Assembly (NCBI GenBank): GCA_949752795.1
Contig: CATKHW010000008.1
Coordinates: 2,604,001 to 2,668,000 of the forward strand
DNA length: 64,000 nucleotides
Origin: Hyperoodon ampullatus
Taxonomy: Eukaryota > Chordata > Mammalia > Artiodactyla > Ziphiidae
Reading direction: 5' to 3'
In this document: positions 1 to 13,214 of the stretch, piece after piece
Layout: every line of letters starts with the position of its first letter
Position numbering within the stretch: the stretch's first letter is position 1
The notes under the pieces: generated by a model
Databases searched by the model: none
What the model was told of the DNA's origin: nothing
The model's input: only the letters and a program-made list of their open reading frames with translations
Made by a program: the position numbers and the translations under genes

Positions 1-857
1 CATCACAATGCTCCATTACCCCTGTCATAGCAATGCTCCATGACCCCTGCCATCACAATGCTCTACAGCCGTGTCATCACAATGCTCCATGACACTTGTC
101 ATCACAATGCTCCAAGGCCCTGTAGTCACAATGCTCCATGCCCTTGTCATCACAAAGCACAATGACACATGTCATCAGAATGCTCCATGGCCTTCTCATC
201 ACATTGCTACATGCGCTTGTCATCACAATGCTCTAAGACCACTGTAATCACAATTCTCCATGCCCCTTTTCATCTCAATGCTCCATGAACCCTGTCATCA
301 CAATGAATTATGCCCATCATCATAATTCATCACGCCATTTTCATCACAATGCACCATGACATATGTCATCACAATGCTCCCTGACACTTGTCATCACAAT
401 ACTACATGATCTTGTCATAACAAAGTTCCATTCCCTTGTCATCACAATGTGCCATGCCCACCCTCATAGCAATAATCCATGAAATTTGTCAGACCAATTC
501 TCCATGCCCCTGTCATCACAATGTTCCATGCCCTTGTAATCACAATGCTCCATGACCCCTCACATCATAATGCTCCGTGAATCCAGTCATCACAATGCGT
601 TATGACCTTTCTCATCACCATGGTCCATTCCCTCGTCATCACACTGCTCTGTAACACTTGTCATCACAATGCTGCATGCCTTTGTCAGCACAATGCTCCA
701 TGACCTTGTCATCACAATGCTCCATGCGCTTGTCAGCACAATGCTCCAAGACACATGTCATCACAATATGCCATGCACTTGTCATCACAATGCTCCACAA
801 CCTTGTCATCACAATTCTCCATAAACCTTGTCATCACAATGCTCCATAAACCTTGTC

Positions 858-1840
858 ATCACAAAGCTCCATGCGCTTGTCATCACAATACTCCGTTCCC
901 ATTGTCATCAAAATCCTCCATGAACCTTGGATTCACATTGCTTCATTCCCTTGTCATCACAATGCTCTATGCTCCTTGAAATGAAAATGATACATGACTT
1001 CTGTCATCACAGTACTCCAAATCCTTGTGATCACAATGTTCCATAATACTTGTCATCACAATGCTCCATGATGCCTATCAACACAATGCTCCATGACTTT
1101 TGTCATCACAATTCTCAATACACATGTCATCACAATGCTCCCTGACACTTGTCGTCAGAATGCTCCTGGAGCACTCTCATGAAAAGGCTCCATGCCTTTT
1201 TCAGCACATTACTCCACAAGCTTGTCATCAGAATGGTCCATGACACTTGTCATCACAATGATCCATGACACCTGTCATCACAATGCTCCATGCCCCTTGT
1301 CATTACAGTGCTCCATGACGCTCATCATCACAATTATCCATGGTCTTCTCATCACAATGCTCCACGGTCCTGCCATCACAATGCTCCATGCCCTGGTCAT
1401 CACAATTCTACATGTCCTTGACATCACAATGCTCCAAGACACTTCTCATCAAAATGTTACATGCTGTTGTCAATACAGTTCTCCATGCACTTTTCATTGC
1501 AGTGCTCCATGACCCCTGTCATAGCAAGCTCCATGCACTTCTCATCACAATGCTTCACGACCTTCTCCTCAAAATTCTCAATGGCCCTTGTCATCACAAC
1601 TCTCCATGATCTTGTCATCAGAGTGCTCCTTGACCTTGTCATCACGATGCTCAAAGCCCTTGTCATCACAATGCTCCATTACATTTGTCATCCCAATCTT
1701 CCATGACACTTGGCATCACAATGCCCAATGGCATTGTCATCACAATGGATCGTGACATATGTCATCACAATGCTCCCTGACACATGCCTTCACAATAATG
1801 TATGACCTTGTCATCACAATGCTCCATGCCCTTGTCATCA
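858..1840 (+). repeat. Higher-order block, copy 1 (partner at 6,022)
   Basis: This block matches 6,022-7,004 at a constant offset of 5,164 bases with only about one difference per 100 bases by eye. Private variants are shared, such as the run GGTCCTGCCATCAC, a GATCGTGACATATG monomer and CCTTCACAATAATG. Upstream of about 850 the two copies diverge abruptly. A third, more diverged copy lies near 21,680-22,750. Confidence 0.9.
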
Positions 1841-3085
1841 CAATGAGCCATGCCAACTGTCATCCAATAATCCATAAAACTTGTCAGAGCAATGCTCTAT
1901 GCCTCTGTCATCACAATCCTCCATGCCCTTGTCATCACAATGCTCCATGACCCCGGTCGGCTCAATGCTCCGTGACTCCAGTCATAACAATGATTCATGA
2001 ACTTTGTCATCAAAATGGTCCATGCCCTCGTCATCACAAGTCTCTGTGACCTTTGTCACCACAATGCTCCATGAACTTTTTATCACAATGCTCCATGACC
2101 CTTGTCATCACAATGCTCCATGCGTTTCTCAGCACGATGCTCCATGACCCTTTTCATCACAATGCTCCATGTGCTAGTCAGCACAATGCTCCATAACACA
2201 TGTCATAACAATGCAACACACGCTTGTCATCACAATGCTCCACAACCTTGTCATCACAACGCTCCATAAAACTTGTCATCACAATGCTCCATACACTTCT
2301 CATCAAAATGCTCTCTCACCACTAATATCACAATGTTCCATCACTAGTCATCACAATACTCCCTCACCCCTGTCATCACAATGTTCCATGACCCCTGTAA
2401 TCACAATGCTACATGCCCTTATCACCACAATGTTCGATGACCCCTGACATCACAACGTTCCATAATCCCTGTCATCAAAATGCTCCATGACCCTTTTCAT
2501 CACAATGCTCCATGACCCCTGACATCACAATGTTCCATAACCACTGTCATCAAAATGTTCGATGACCATTTTCATCAAATTGCTAAATGAGCCTGTCATC
2601 ACAATGCACCCTGCCCTTATTACAATGCACCACGCACTTGTCAACAAAATGCTCCATGACCTTTGTCATCACAAAGCTCCATGAGGCTTGGCATCACAAT
2701 GATCAATGCCATTGTCATCACAGTGCTTCCTGAAGTCTCTCATCACATTGCTTCCATGTCCTTGTCATCACAAAGCTCCACGATGCTTGTCATCAAAATG
2801 CGTGATGCCCTTCTCATCGCAATGCTCCATGCCCTTGGCATTACAATCCTCCATGACCCATGTAACACAGTGTTGTGTGACCTTGTCATCACAATGTGCC
2901 ATGCCCACTCTCATCACAATAATCCATGAAACTTTTCAGACCAATGCTCCATACAATTGTAATCACAATGCTCCATTACCACTGTCATGACAATGCTACA
3001 TTATCCCTGCCATCAAAATGATCCACGGCCTTGTCATCACAAGGCTCCATAACCCTTGTCATCACAATGATCCAAGACCCCTGTA
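1700..3085 (+). repeat. Higher-order block, copy 1 (partner at 7,582)
   Basis: Matches about 7,582-8,967 at an offset drifting from 5,882 to 5,885. Shared landmarks include CATCCAATAATCC (1,861 and 7,743) and the CAGTGCTTCCTGAAG monomer (2,721 and 8,606). Identity is lower than for the 5,164-offset block, roughly 95% by eye. Confidence 0.8.
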
Positions 3086-6021
3086 ATCACAAAGCTCCAT
3101 GCCTTTGTCATCACAAAGCTCCATGACGCATGTCATCAGAATGCTCCATGGCTTTCTCATCACAATGCTCCATACCCTTGCCATCACAATACTCCATTAC
3201 CCCAGTCATAACAATGCTCCATGACCACTGTCATCACGATGTTCCACGGCCTTGTCATCACAAGGATCCATGACCCTTGTCATCACAATGCACCATGCCC
3301 ATCATCATAATGCTTCATGCTATTGTCAACACAATGAAATCAAAATGCTCCATGACCTGTGTCATCACAATGCTCCAAACACTTGTGATCATGATATTCC
3401 ATAACACTTGTCATCACAACGCCCCATGATGCTCGTCATCACAATTATCCATGGTCTTCTCATCACAATGCTCCATGACCTTTGTCATCACAATGCTCAA
3501 TACTCATGTCATCATAATGGTCCCTGACATTTGTCATCAGTATGCTCCTTGAACCCTGTCATGACAAGGCTCCATGCCTTTTTCATCACAATGATCCATG
3601 CCCTTTTCATCACAATGCTCCAAGACCCCGGTATTCACAATGCTCCATGCCCTTGTCTTCACAAATCTCCATGATGAATGTCATCGGAATGCTCCATGGC
3701 CTTCTCATCACAATGATCCATGCCCTTGTCATCACAATGCTCCAAGACCCCTGTAATCACAATGAGCCATGCCCCTTTTCATCAGAATGCTCCATGAGAC
3801 TTGTCATCACAAGGCTCTATGGTCTTCTCATCACAATGCTCCATTACATTTGTCATCACAATCCTCCATGACACTTGGCATCACAATGCTCCATGCCATT
3901 GTCATCACAATGCACCATGACATATGTCATCACAATGTTCCCTGACACCTGTCTTCACAATACTACATGACCTTGTCATAACAATGCTCCATTCCCTTGT
4001 CATCACAATGCGACACGCCCACTGTCATAGCAATAATCCATGAAACTTGTCAGACCAATGCTCCATGCCCCTGTCATTCCAATGCTCCATGCCCTTGTAA
4101 TCACAATGTTCCATGAGCCCTCACATCATAATGCTCCATGAATCCTGTCATCACAATGATTTATGATCTTTGTCATCACAATGGTCCATTCCCTCGTCAT
4201 CACAATGCTCTGTAACACGTGTCATCACAATGCTCCATGCCTTTGTCAGCACAATGCTCCATGGTCGTTGTCATCACAAGGCTCCATGTGCTTGTCAGCA
4301 CAATGCTCCAAGACAGAAGTCATCACAATATGCCATGCACTTGTCATCAAAATGCTCCACAACCTTATCATCAAAATGCTCCATAAACCTTGTCATCACA
4401 ATTCTCCATGCACTTCTCATCTAAATGCTCTATCACCACTGATATCACAATGTTCCATCACTAGTCATCATAATACTCCCTCACCCCTTTCATCACAATG
4501 TTCCATGACCCCGTCATCAAAATGCTACATGTGCTTATCATCACAAAGCTCCATGACCACTGACGTCACACTGTTCCATAACCCCTGTCATCAAAATGTT
4601 CCCTGACATTTTTCATCAAATTGCTCCATGATCCTGTCATCACAATGCTCCCTGCCCTTCTCATCACAATGCACAATGCTCTTGTCATAAAAATGCTCAT
4701 TGACTTTTGTTCTCACAAATCTCCATGACCCTTGGCATCACAATGCTCCATGCCATTGTCATCACAATGTTCCATGAACCCTATCATCACATTGCTCCTT
4801 GCCCTTGTCATCACAAAGCTCCATGACGCTTGTCATCACAATGCTCGATGCCTTTCTCATCACAATGATCCATCCCCTTGTCATTACAATCCTCCATAAC
4901 CTGTGTATCACCGTGTTTTGTGCCCTTGTCATCACAATGCTCCATGACCACTCTCGTCACAATAATCCATGAAACTTTTCAAACCAATGCTCCATGCACT
5001 TGTCATCACAACGCTCCATTACCCCTGTCATAACAATGCTCCATGAGCCCTGCCATCACAATGTACCACGGCGTTGTCATGACAAGGATCCATGACCCTT
5101 GTCATAACAATGCTCCAAGACCCCTGTAATCCAAAGGCTCCATGTCCCTTTTCATCTCAATTCTCCGTGAACACTGTCATTACATTGCACCATGCCCAAA
5201 ATCATAAAGCTTCATGCTATTGTCATCACAATGAAATCAAAATGCTCCATGACCTCTGTCATCACAATGCTCCATAACACTTGTCATCACAATGTCCTAT
5301 GACACTCCTCATCACAATTATCATTGGTCTTCTCATCACAATGCTCCATGACCTTTGTCATCACAATGCTCCCTGACACTTGTCATAAGTATGCTCCTTG
5401 AACACTGTCATGACAAGGCTCCATGCCTTTTCCTCACAATGATCCATGGACTTTTCATCACAATGCTCCAAAACCCCTGTAATCACAATGCTCCATGCCC
5501 TTGTCATCAGAAATATCCATGACGCATGTCATCAGAATGCTCCTGGCATTGTCATCACCATGCTCCATGCCCTTGTCATCCCAATGCTCCAAGACCCCTG
5601 TAATCACAATGCTCCATGCCCTTTTTCATCAGAATGTTCCATGAGACTTGTCATCACAATGCCCCAGGACTTTTTCATCACAATGCTCCATTCCCTTGTC
5701 ATCACAATGCTCATTGACAACCGCCATAACAATACTCAATGAATATTGTCAGCCCAATACTCCATGAACTTCTCATCACAATGCTCGATGACCCCTGGTA
5801 TCACAACGCTCCATGACCAACGTCATCACAACGCTCCATAACACCAGACAACACAATGATCCGGGACTCTTGTCATCAAAATTCTCCATGACCCTTGTCA
5901 TCACAATGATCCATGTCTTTGCCATCCCAAAGCTCCATGACCCCTGTAAACACAATGCTCCATGACGCTTGTCATCACAATGCACCAAGCATTTGTCAGC
6001 AAAATGCTACATGACCTTGTC

Positions 6022-7004
6022 ATCACAAAGCTCCATGCGCTTGTCATCACAATACTCCGTTCCCATTGTCATCAAAATCTTCCATGAACCTTGGGTTCAC
6101 ATTGCTTCATTCCCTTGTCATCACAATGCTCTATGCTCCTTGAAATGAAAATGATACATGACTTCTGTCATCACAGTGCTCCAAATCCTTGTGATCACAA
6201 TGTTCCATAATACTTGTCATCACAATGCTCCATGATGCATATCATCACAATGCTCCATGACCTTTGTCATCACAATTCTCAATACACATGTCATCACAAT
6301 GCTCCCTGACACTTGTCGTCAGAATGCTGCTGGAGCACTCTCATGAAAAGGCTCCATGCCTTTTTCAGCACATTACTCCACAAGCTTGTCATCAGAATGG
6401 TCCATGACACTTGTCATCACAATGATCCATGACACCTGTCATCACAATGCTCCATGCCCCTTGTCATTACAGTGCTCCATGACGCTCATCATCACAATTA
6501 TCCATGGTCTTCTCATCACAGTGCTCCACGGTCCTGCCATCACAATGCTCCATGCCCTGGTCATCACAATTCTACATGTCCTTGACATCACAATGCTCCA
6601 AGACACTTCTCATCAAAATGTTACATGCTGTTGTCAATACAGTTCTCCATGCACTTTTCATTGCAGTGCTCCATGACCCCTGTCATAGCAAGCTCCATGC
6701 ACTTCTCATCACAATGCTTCACGACCTTCTCCTCAAAATTCTCAATGGCCCTTGTCATCACAACTCTCCATGATCTTGTCATCAGAGTGCTCCTTGACCT
6801 TGTCATCACGATGCTCAAAGCCCTTGTCATCACAATGCTCCATTACATTTGTCATCCCAATCTTCCATGACACTTGGCATCACAATGCCCAATGGCATTG
6901 TCATCACAATGGATCGTGACATATGTCATCACAATGCTCCCTGACACATGCCTTCACAATAATGTATGACCTTGTCATCACAATCCTCCATGCCCTTGTC
7001 ATCA
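6022..7004 (+). repeat. Higher-order block, copy 2 (partner at 858)
   Basis: Near-identical partner of 858-1,840. Just downstream the register changes. Sequence after about 7,582 matches the region from 1,700 onwards at an offset of about 5,882 instead of 5,164. An extra block of about 718 bases has therefore been added here, flanked by two copies of the 1,700-1,840 type sequence. Confidence 0.9.
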
Positions 7005-7581
7005 CAAAGCTCCATGACGCATGTCATCAGAATGCTACATTGCCTTCTCATCACAATGCTCCATGCCCTTGTCATCACAATGCTCCAAGACCAATTTAAT
7101 CACAATTCTCCATGCCCCTTTTCATCTCAATGCTCCATGACCCTTGTCATCACAATGCACCATGCTCATCATCATAATGCTTCATGCTATGGTCATGACA
7201 ATGAAATCAAAATGCTCCATGAACTCTGTCATCACAATGCTCCAAACCCTTGTGATCACAATGTTCCATAACACTTGTCATCACAAGGCCCCATGACGCT
7301 CGTCATCACAATTATCCATGGATTTCTCATCACAATGCTCCATGACCTTTGTCATCACAATGCTCAATATACTTGTCACCACAATGCTCCCTGACACTTG
7401 TCGTCAGTATGCTCCTTGAACCCTGTCATAACAAGGCTCCATGCCTTTTCCATCACAATGATCCATGCCCTTTTCATCACAATGCTCCAAGACCCCTGTA
7501 ATCACAATGCTCCATGCTCTTTTCATCAAAATGCTCCATGACCCTTGTCATCACAATGCTCCAAGCCCTTGTCATCACAAT

Positions 7582-8967
7582 CCTCCATGACACTTGGCAT
7601 CACAATGCTCCATGCCATTGTCATCACAATGGACCACCGCATGTCATCACAGTGCTCCCTGACACCAGTCTTCACAATAATGTATGACCTTGTCATCACA
7701 ATGCTCCATGCCCTTGTCATCACAAAGCGCCATGCCAACTGTCATCCAATAATCCATAAAACTTGTCAGAGCAATGCTCTATGCCTCTGTCATCACAATC
7801 CACCATGCCCTTCTCATCACAATGCTCCATGACCCCGGTCGTCACAATGCTCCTTGACTCCAGTCATAACAATGATTCATGACCTTTGTCATCAAAATGG
7901 TCCATGCCCTCGTCATCACAAGTCTCTGTGACCTTTGTCACCACAATGCTCCATGAACTTTTGATAACAATGCTCCATGACCATTGTCATCACAATGCTC
8001 CATGCGTTTCTCAGCACGATGCTCCATGACCCTTTTCATCACAATGCTCCATGCACTAGACAGCACAATGCTCCATAACACAGGTCATAACAATGCACCA
8101 CACGCTTGTCATCACAATGCTCCACAAACTTGTCATCACAACGCTCCATTAACCTTGTCATCACAATGCTCCATACACTTCTCATCAAAATGCTCTCTCA
8201 CCACTAATATCACACTGTTCCATCACTAGTCATCACAATACTCCCTCACCCCTGTCATCACAATGTTCCAAGACCCCTGTAATCACAATGCTAAATGCCC
8301 TTATCACCACAATGTTCGATGACCCATGGCATCAAAACGTTCAATAATCCCTGTCATCAAAATGCTCCATGACACTTTTCGTCACAATGCTCCATGACCA
8401 CTGACATCACAATGTTCCATAACCACTGTCATCAAAATATTCGATGACCATTTTCATCAAATTGCTCCATGACCCTGTCATCACTATGCACCCTGCCCTT
8501 CTCATTACAATGCACCACGCACTTGTCAACAAAATGCTCCATGACCTTTGTCATCACATAACTCCATGACCCTTGGCATCACAATGATCAATGCCATTGT
8601 GATCACAGTGCTTCCTGAAGCCTCTCATCACATTGCTTCCATGTCCTTGTCATCACAAAGCTGAACGATGCTTCTCATCAAAATGCTCGATGCCCTTCTC
8701 ATCACAATGCTCCATGCCTTTGTCATTACAGTCCTCCATGACCCATGTAACACAGTGTTGTGTGACCTTGTCATCACAATGCGCCATTCCCACTCTCATC
8801 ACAATAATCCATGAAACTTTTCAGACCAATGCTCCATACAATTGTAAGCACAATGCTCCATTACCCGTGTCATGACAATGCTCCATTAGCCCTGCCATCA
8901 AAATGATCCAAGGCCTTGTCATCACAAAGTTCCATAAGCCTTGTCATCACAATGATCCAAGACCACT
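7582..8967 (+). repeat. Higher-order block, copy 2 (partner at 1,700)
   Basis: Partner of 1,700-3,085, colinear with it apart from small indels. Together with the 6,022-7,004 block it shows that array A grew by duplication of segments of about 5-6 kb, with a secondary 0.7 kb rearrangement. Confidence 0.8.
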
Positions 8968-9323
8968 TAATCACAATGCTCCTTGCCCTGGTCATCACAG
9001 TGCTTCATGACGCATGTCATCAGAATGCTCCATGGCCTTCTCATCACAATGCTCCATGCCTTGGCCATCACAATGCTCCAAGGCTCCTTTAATCACAATG
9101 CTCCATGCCCCATTTCATCAGAATGCTCCATGAGACTTGTCATCACAAAGCTCCATAGTCTTCTCATCACAATGCTCCAGGATCTTGTCATCACGATGCT
9201 CCATGCCCTTTTCATCACAATGCTCCATGACCCCTGTCATCAAAGTCCTCCTTGACTCCAGTCATAACAATGATTCATGACCTTTGTCATCACAATGTTC
9301 CATGCCCTCTTCATCACAAGTCC

Positions 9324-12300
9324 CTGTGACCTTTGTCACCACAATGCTCCATGAACTTTTGATCACAATGCTCCGTGACCCTTGTCCTCACAATGCTCCA
9401 TGCTTTCCTCAGCACAATGCTCCATGACCATTGTCAGCACAATGCTCCATGTGCAAATCAGCACAATGCTCCATAACACATGTCATAACAATGTGTCATG
9501 CACTTGTCATCACAATGCTACACAAACTTGTCATCACAACACTCCATAAACATTGTCATCACAATGCTCCATACACTTCTCATCAAAATGCTCTCTCACC
9601 ACTGATATCACAGTGTTCCATCACTAGTCATCACAATAGTCCCTCACCCCTGTCATCACAATGTTCCATGACCCCTGTCATCACAATGGTACATGCCCTT
9701 ATCATCACAATGTTCAATGACCCCTGACATCACAATGTTCCATAACACCTGTCATCAAAATTCTCCATGACCCACTTCATCAAAATGCTCCATGAACCCT
9801 GACATCACAATGTTCCATAACCCCTGTCATCAAAATGTTCGATGACACTTTTCATCAAATTGCTCCATGACCCTGTCATCACAATGCATGCTGCCCTTCT
9901 AATCACAATGCACGACGCACTTGTTATCAAAGTGCTCCATGACCTTTGTCATCACAAAGCTCCATGACGCTTTGCATCGCAATGTTCCTTGCCATTGTCA
10001 TCACAATGCTTCATGCCCTTGTCATTACAATCCTTCATGACCCATGTATCAGAGTGTTCCATGACCTGTCATCACAATGCTCCAAACCCTTGTGATCACA
10101 ATGTTCCATAACACTTGACAACACAATGCTCCATGATGCCTGTCATCACAATACTACATGCCATTGTCATCACAATGTTCCATGACCATTTTCATCACAA
10201 TGCTCAATACACTTGTCATCACAATGCTCCCTGACACTTGTTGTCAGAATGCTCCTTTAAATCTGTCATGAAAAGGCTCCATGCATTTTTCATCACAATG
10301 ATCCATGCCCTTTTCATCACAATGCTCCATGCCATTGTCATCACAATACTCCACAAGCTTATCATCAGAATGCTCCATGACCACTGTCATTACAGTACTC
10401 CATGATGCTCATCATCACAGTTATCCATTTTTCTTCTCATCACAGTGCTCCATGGTCTTTCGATCACAATGCTCCATTCCCTGGTCATAACAATGCTCCA
10501 TGTCCCTTGTCATCACAATTCTCCACGTTCTTGTCATCACAATGCTCCATGACACTTCTCATCACAATTTTACATGCTCTTGTCCTCACAATTCTCCATG
10601 CACCTGTCATCGAAATGTCCCATGACACCTGTCATAGCAAGATCCATGGCTTTGTCATCAAAATGCTTCATACCTTGTCATCAAAATTCTCAATGCCCAT
10701 TTTCATCACAATGCTCCATTACCCTTGTTATCACAATGCTCCAAGCCCTTGTCATCACAATGCTCCATTAACTTTGTCATCACAATCCTCCATGACACTT
10801 GGCGTCACAATGCTCAATGCCCTTGTCATCACAATTCGCCATGCCCACTGTCATCACAATAATCCATAAAACTTGTTACACCAATTTTCCATGCCACTGT
10901 CTTCACAATACTCCATGCCCTTGTCATCACAAAACTACATGACACATGTCATCAGAATGCTCCATTGCCTTCTCATCACAATGCTCCATGCCTTTGTCAT
11001 CATAATGCTCCAAGACCACTTTAATCACAATGCTCCTTGCCACTTTTCATCTCAATTCTCCATGAACCCTGTCATCACAATGCACCATGCCCATTATCAT
11101 AATGCTTCATGCTATTGTCACCACAATGAAATCAAAATGTTCCATGACCTCTGTCATCAATATGCTCCAAACCCTGGTGATCACAAGGTTCCATAACACT
11201 TGTCATCACAACGCCCCATGACGCTCGTCATCACAATTATCCATGGATTTCTCATCACAAGGCTCCATGAACTTTGTCATCACAATGCTCAATACACTTG
11301 TAATCACAATGCTCCTTGACCCCTGTCATCACAATACTCCATGAATATTTTCAGCCCAATGCTCCATGACCTTCTCATCACAATTCTCCATGACTCTTGT
11401 CATCACAATGCTCCATGACCCCTCTCATCACAATTCTCCATGACCCTTGTAATCACAATGTTGCAAGCCCTTGTCATCAAAATGCTCCATTACCTTTGTC
11501 ATAACAATCTTCCATGACACTTGGTATCACAATGCTCCATGCCATTGTCATCACAATGGACAATGATATATGTCATCACAATGCTCCCTGACACCTGTCT
11601 TCACAATACTCCATGACCTTGTCATCACAATGTTCCATGCCCTTGTCATCACAATGCGCCATGCACACTGTCATCAGAATAATCCATGAAATTGTCAGAC
11701 AAATGTTCCATGCCACTGTCATCACAATGCTCCATGCCCATGTCATCACAATGCTCCATTACCCATGTCATTAAAATGCTCCTTGCCTCCAGTCATCACA
11801 ATGCTTCATGACTTTTGTCATCACAATGCTCCATGCCCACTGTCAACACAATAATCCATGAAACTTGTCAGACCAATTGTCCATGCCCCCGTCACACAAG
11901 GCTCTGTGATCTTTGTCACCACAATGCTCCATGAATATTTCATCACAGTGCTCTGTGTCCCTTGTCATCACCATGCTCCATGCCTTTGTCAGCACAATGC
12001 TCCATGACACTTGTCTTCAAAATGCTCCATGCGCTTGTCAGCACAGTGCTCCATGACCCCTGCCATCACAATGCTCCGTGGCTCCAGTCATCACAGTGCT
12101 TCATGACCTTTGTCAACACAGTGGTCCATGCCCTCTTCACACACGGCTCTGTGACCTTTGTCATCACAATGCTCCAGGCCCACTGTCATCACAATAATCC
12201 ATGAAACTTGTCAGACAAATGTTCCATGCCACTGTCATCACATTGCTCCGTGCCCTTGTCATCACAATGCTCCATGACCCCTGACATCACAATGTTCCAT

Positions 12301-13214
12301 AACCCCTGTCACAAAATGCTCCTTGACCCATTTCATCACAATGCTTCATGACCCCTGACATCACAATGTTCCATAACGCCTGTCATCAAAATATTCCATG
12401 ACGCTTTTCGTCAAATTGCTCCATGACCCTGTCATCACAATGTTCCCTGCCCTTCTCATCACAATGAAGCACGCCCTTGTCATTAAAATGACCAATGACA
12501 TTTTTCATCACAAAGCTCCATGACCCCTGGCATCACAATGCTCCATGCCATTGTCATCACAATGCTCAATGAAATGTCTCATCACATTGCTCCATGCCCT
12601 TGTCATCACAATGCTCCATTACACCTGTCATAACAATGCTCCATGTCCCCTGCCATCACAATGTTCCACGGCCTTGTCATCACAAGGCTCCATGACCCTT
12701 GCCATCACAATGCTCCAAGACCTCTGTAATCACAATTCTCCATGCCCCTTTACATCTCAATTCTCCATCAACCCTGTCATCACAATGCACCATGCCCATC
12801 ATCATAATGATTCATGCTATTGTCATCACTATGAAATCAAAATGCTCCATGACCTCTGTCATCACAAAGCTGCAAACCCTTCTGATCACAATGTTCCATG
12901 ACACTTGTCATCACAATGCCCCATGACGCTCGTCATCACAATTATGCAAGGTCTTCTCATCACAATGCTCCATGACCTTTGTCAACACAATGCTCAATAC
13001 ACTTGTCATCACAATGCTCCCTGACACTTGTCATCACTATGCTCCTTGAACACTGTCATGACAAAGCTCCCTGCATTTTTCATCACAATGTTGCATTCCC
13101 TTTTCTTCACAATGCTCCAAGACCCCTGTTATCACAATGCTCCGTGACTCCAGTCATCACAATGCTTCATGACATTTGTCATCACAATGGTCCATGACCT
13201 TGTCACACAAAGCT
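9324..13214 (+). repeat. 3.89 kb tandem higher-order repeat, copy 1
   Basis: This segment is followed immediately by a second copy at 13,215. The offset is 3,891 bases at 9,431 and 10,305, 3,890 at 11,962, and 3,865 at 12,979. Differences appear about once per 50-80 bases by eye, far fewer than between neighbouring monomers, so this is a recent duplication of some 158 monomers. Both copies begin at a CTGTGACCTTTGTCACC landmark. Confidence 0.92.
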
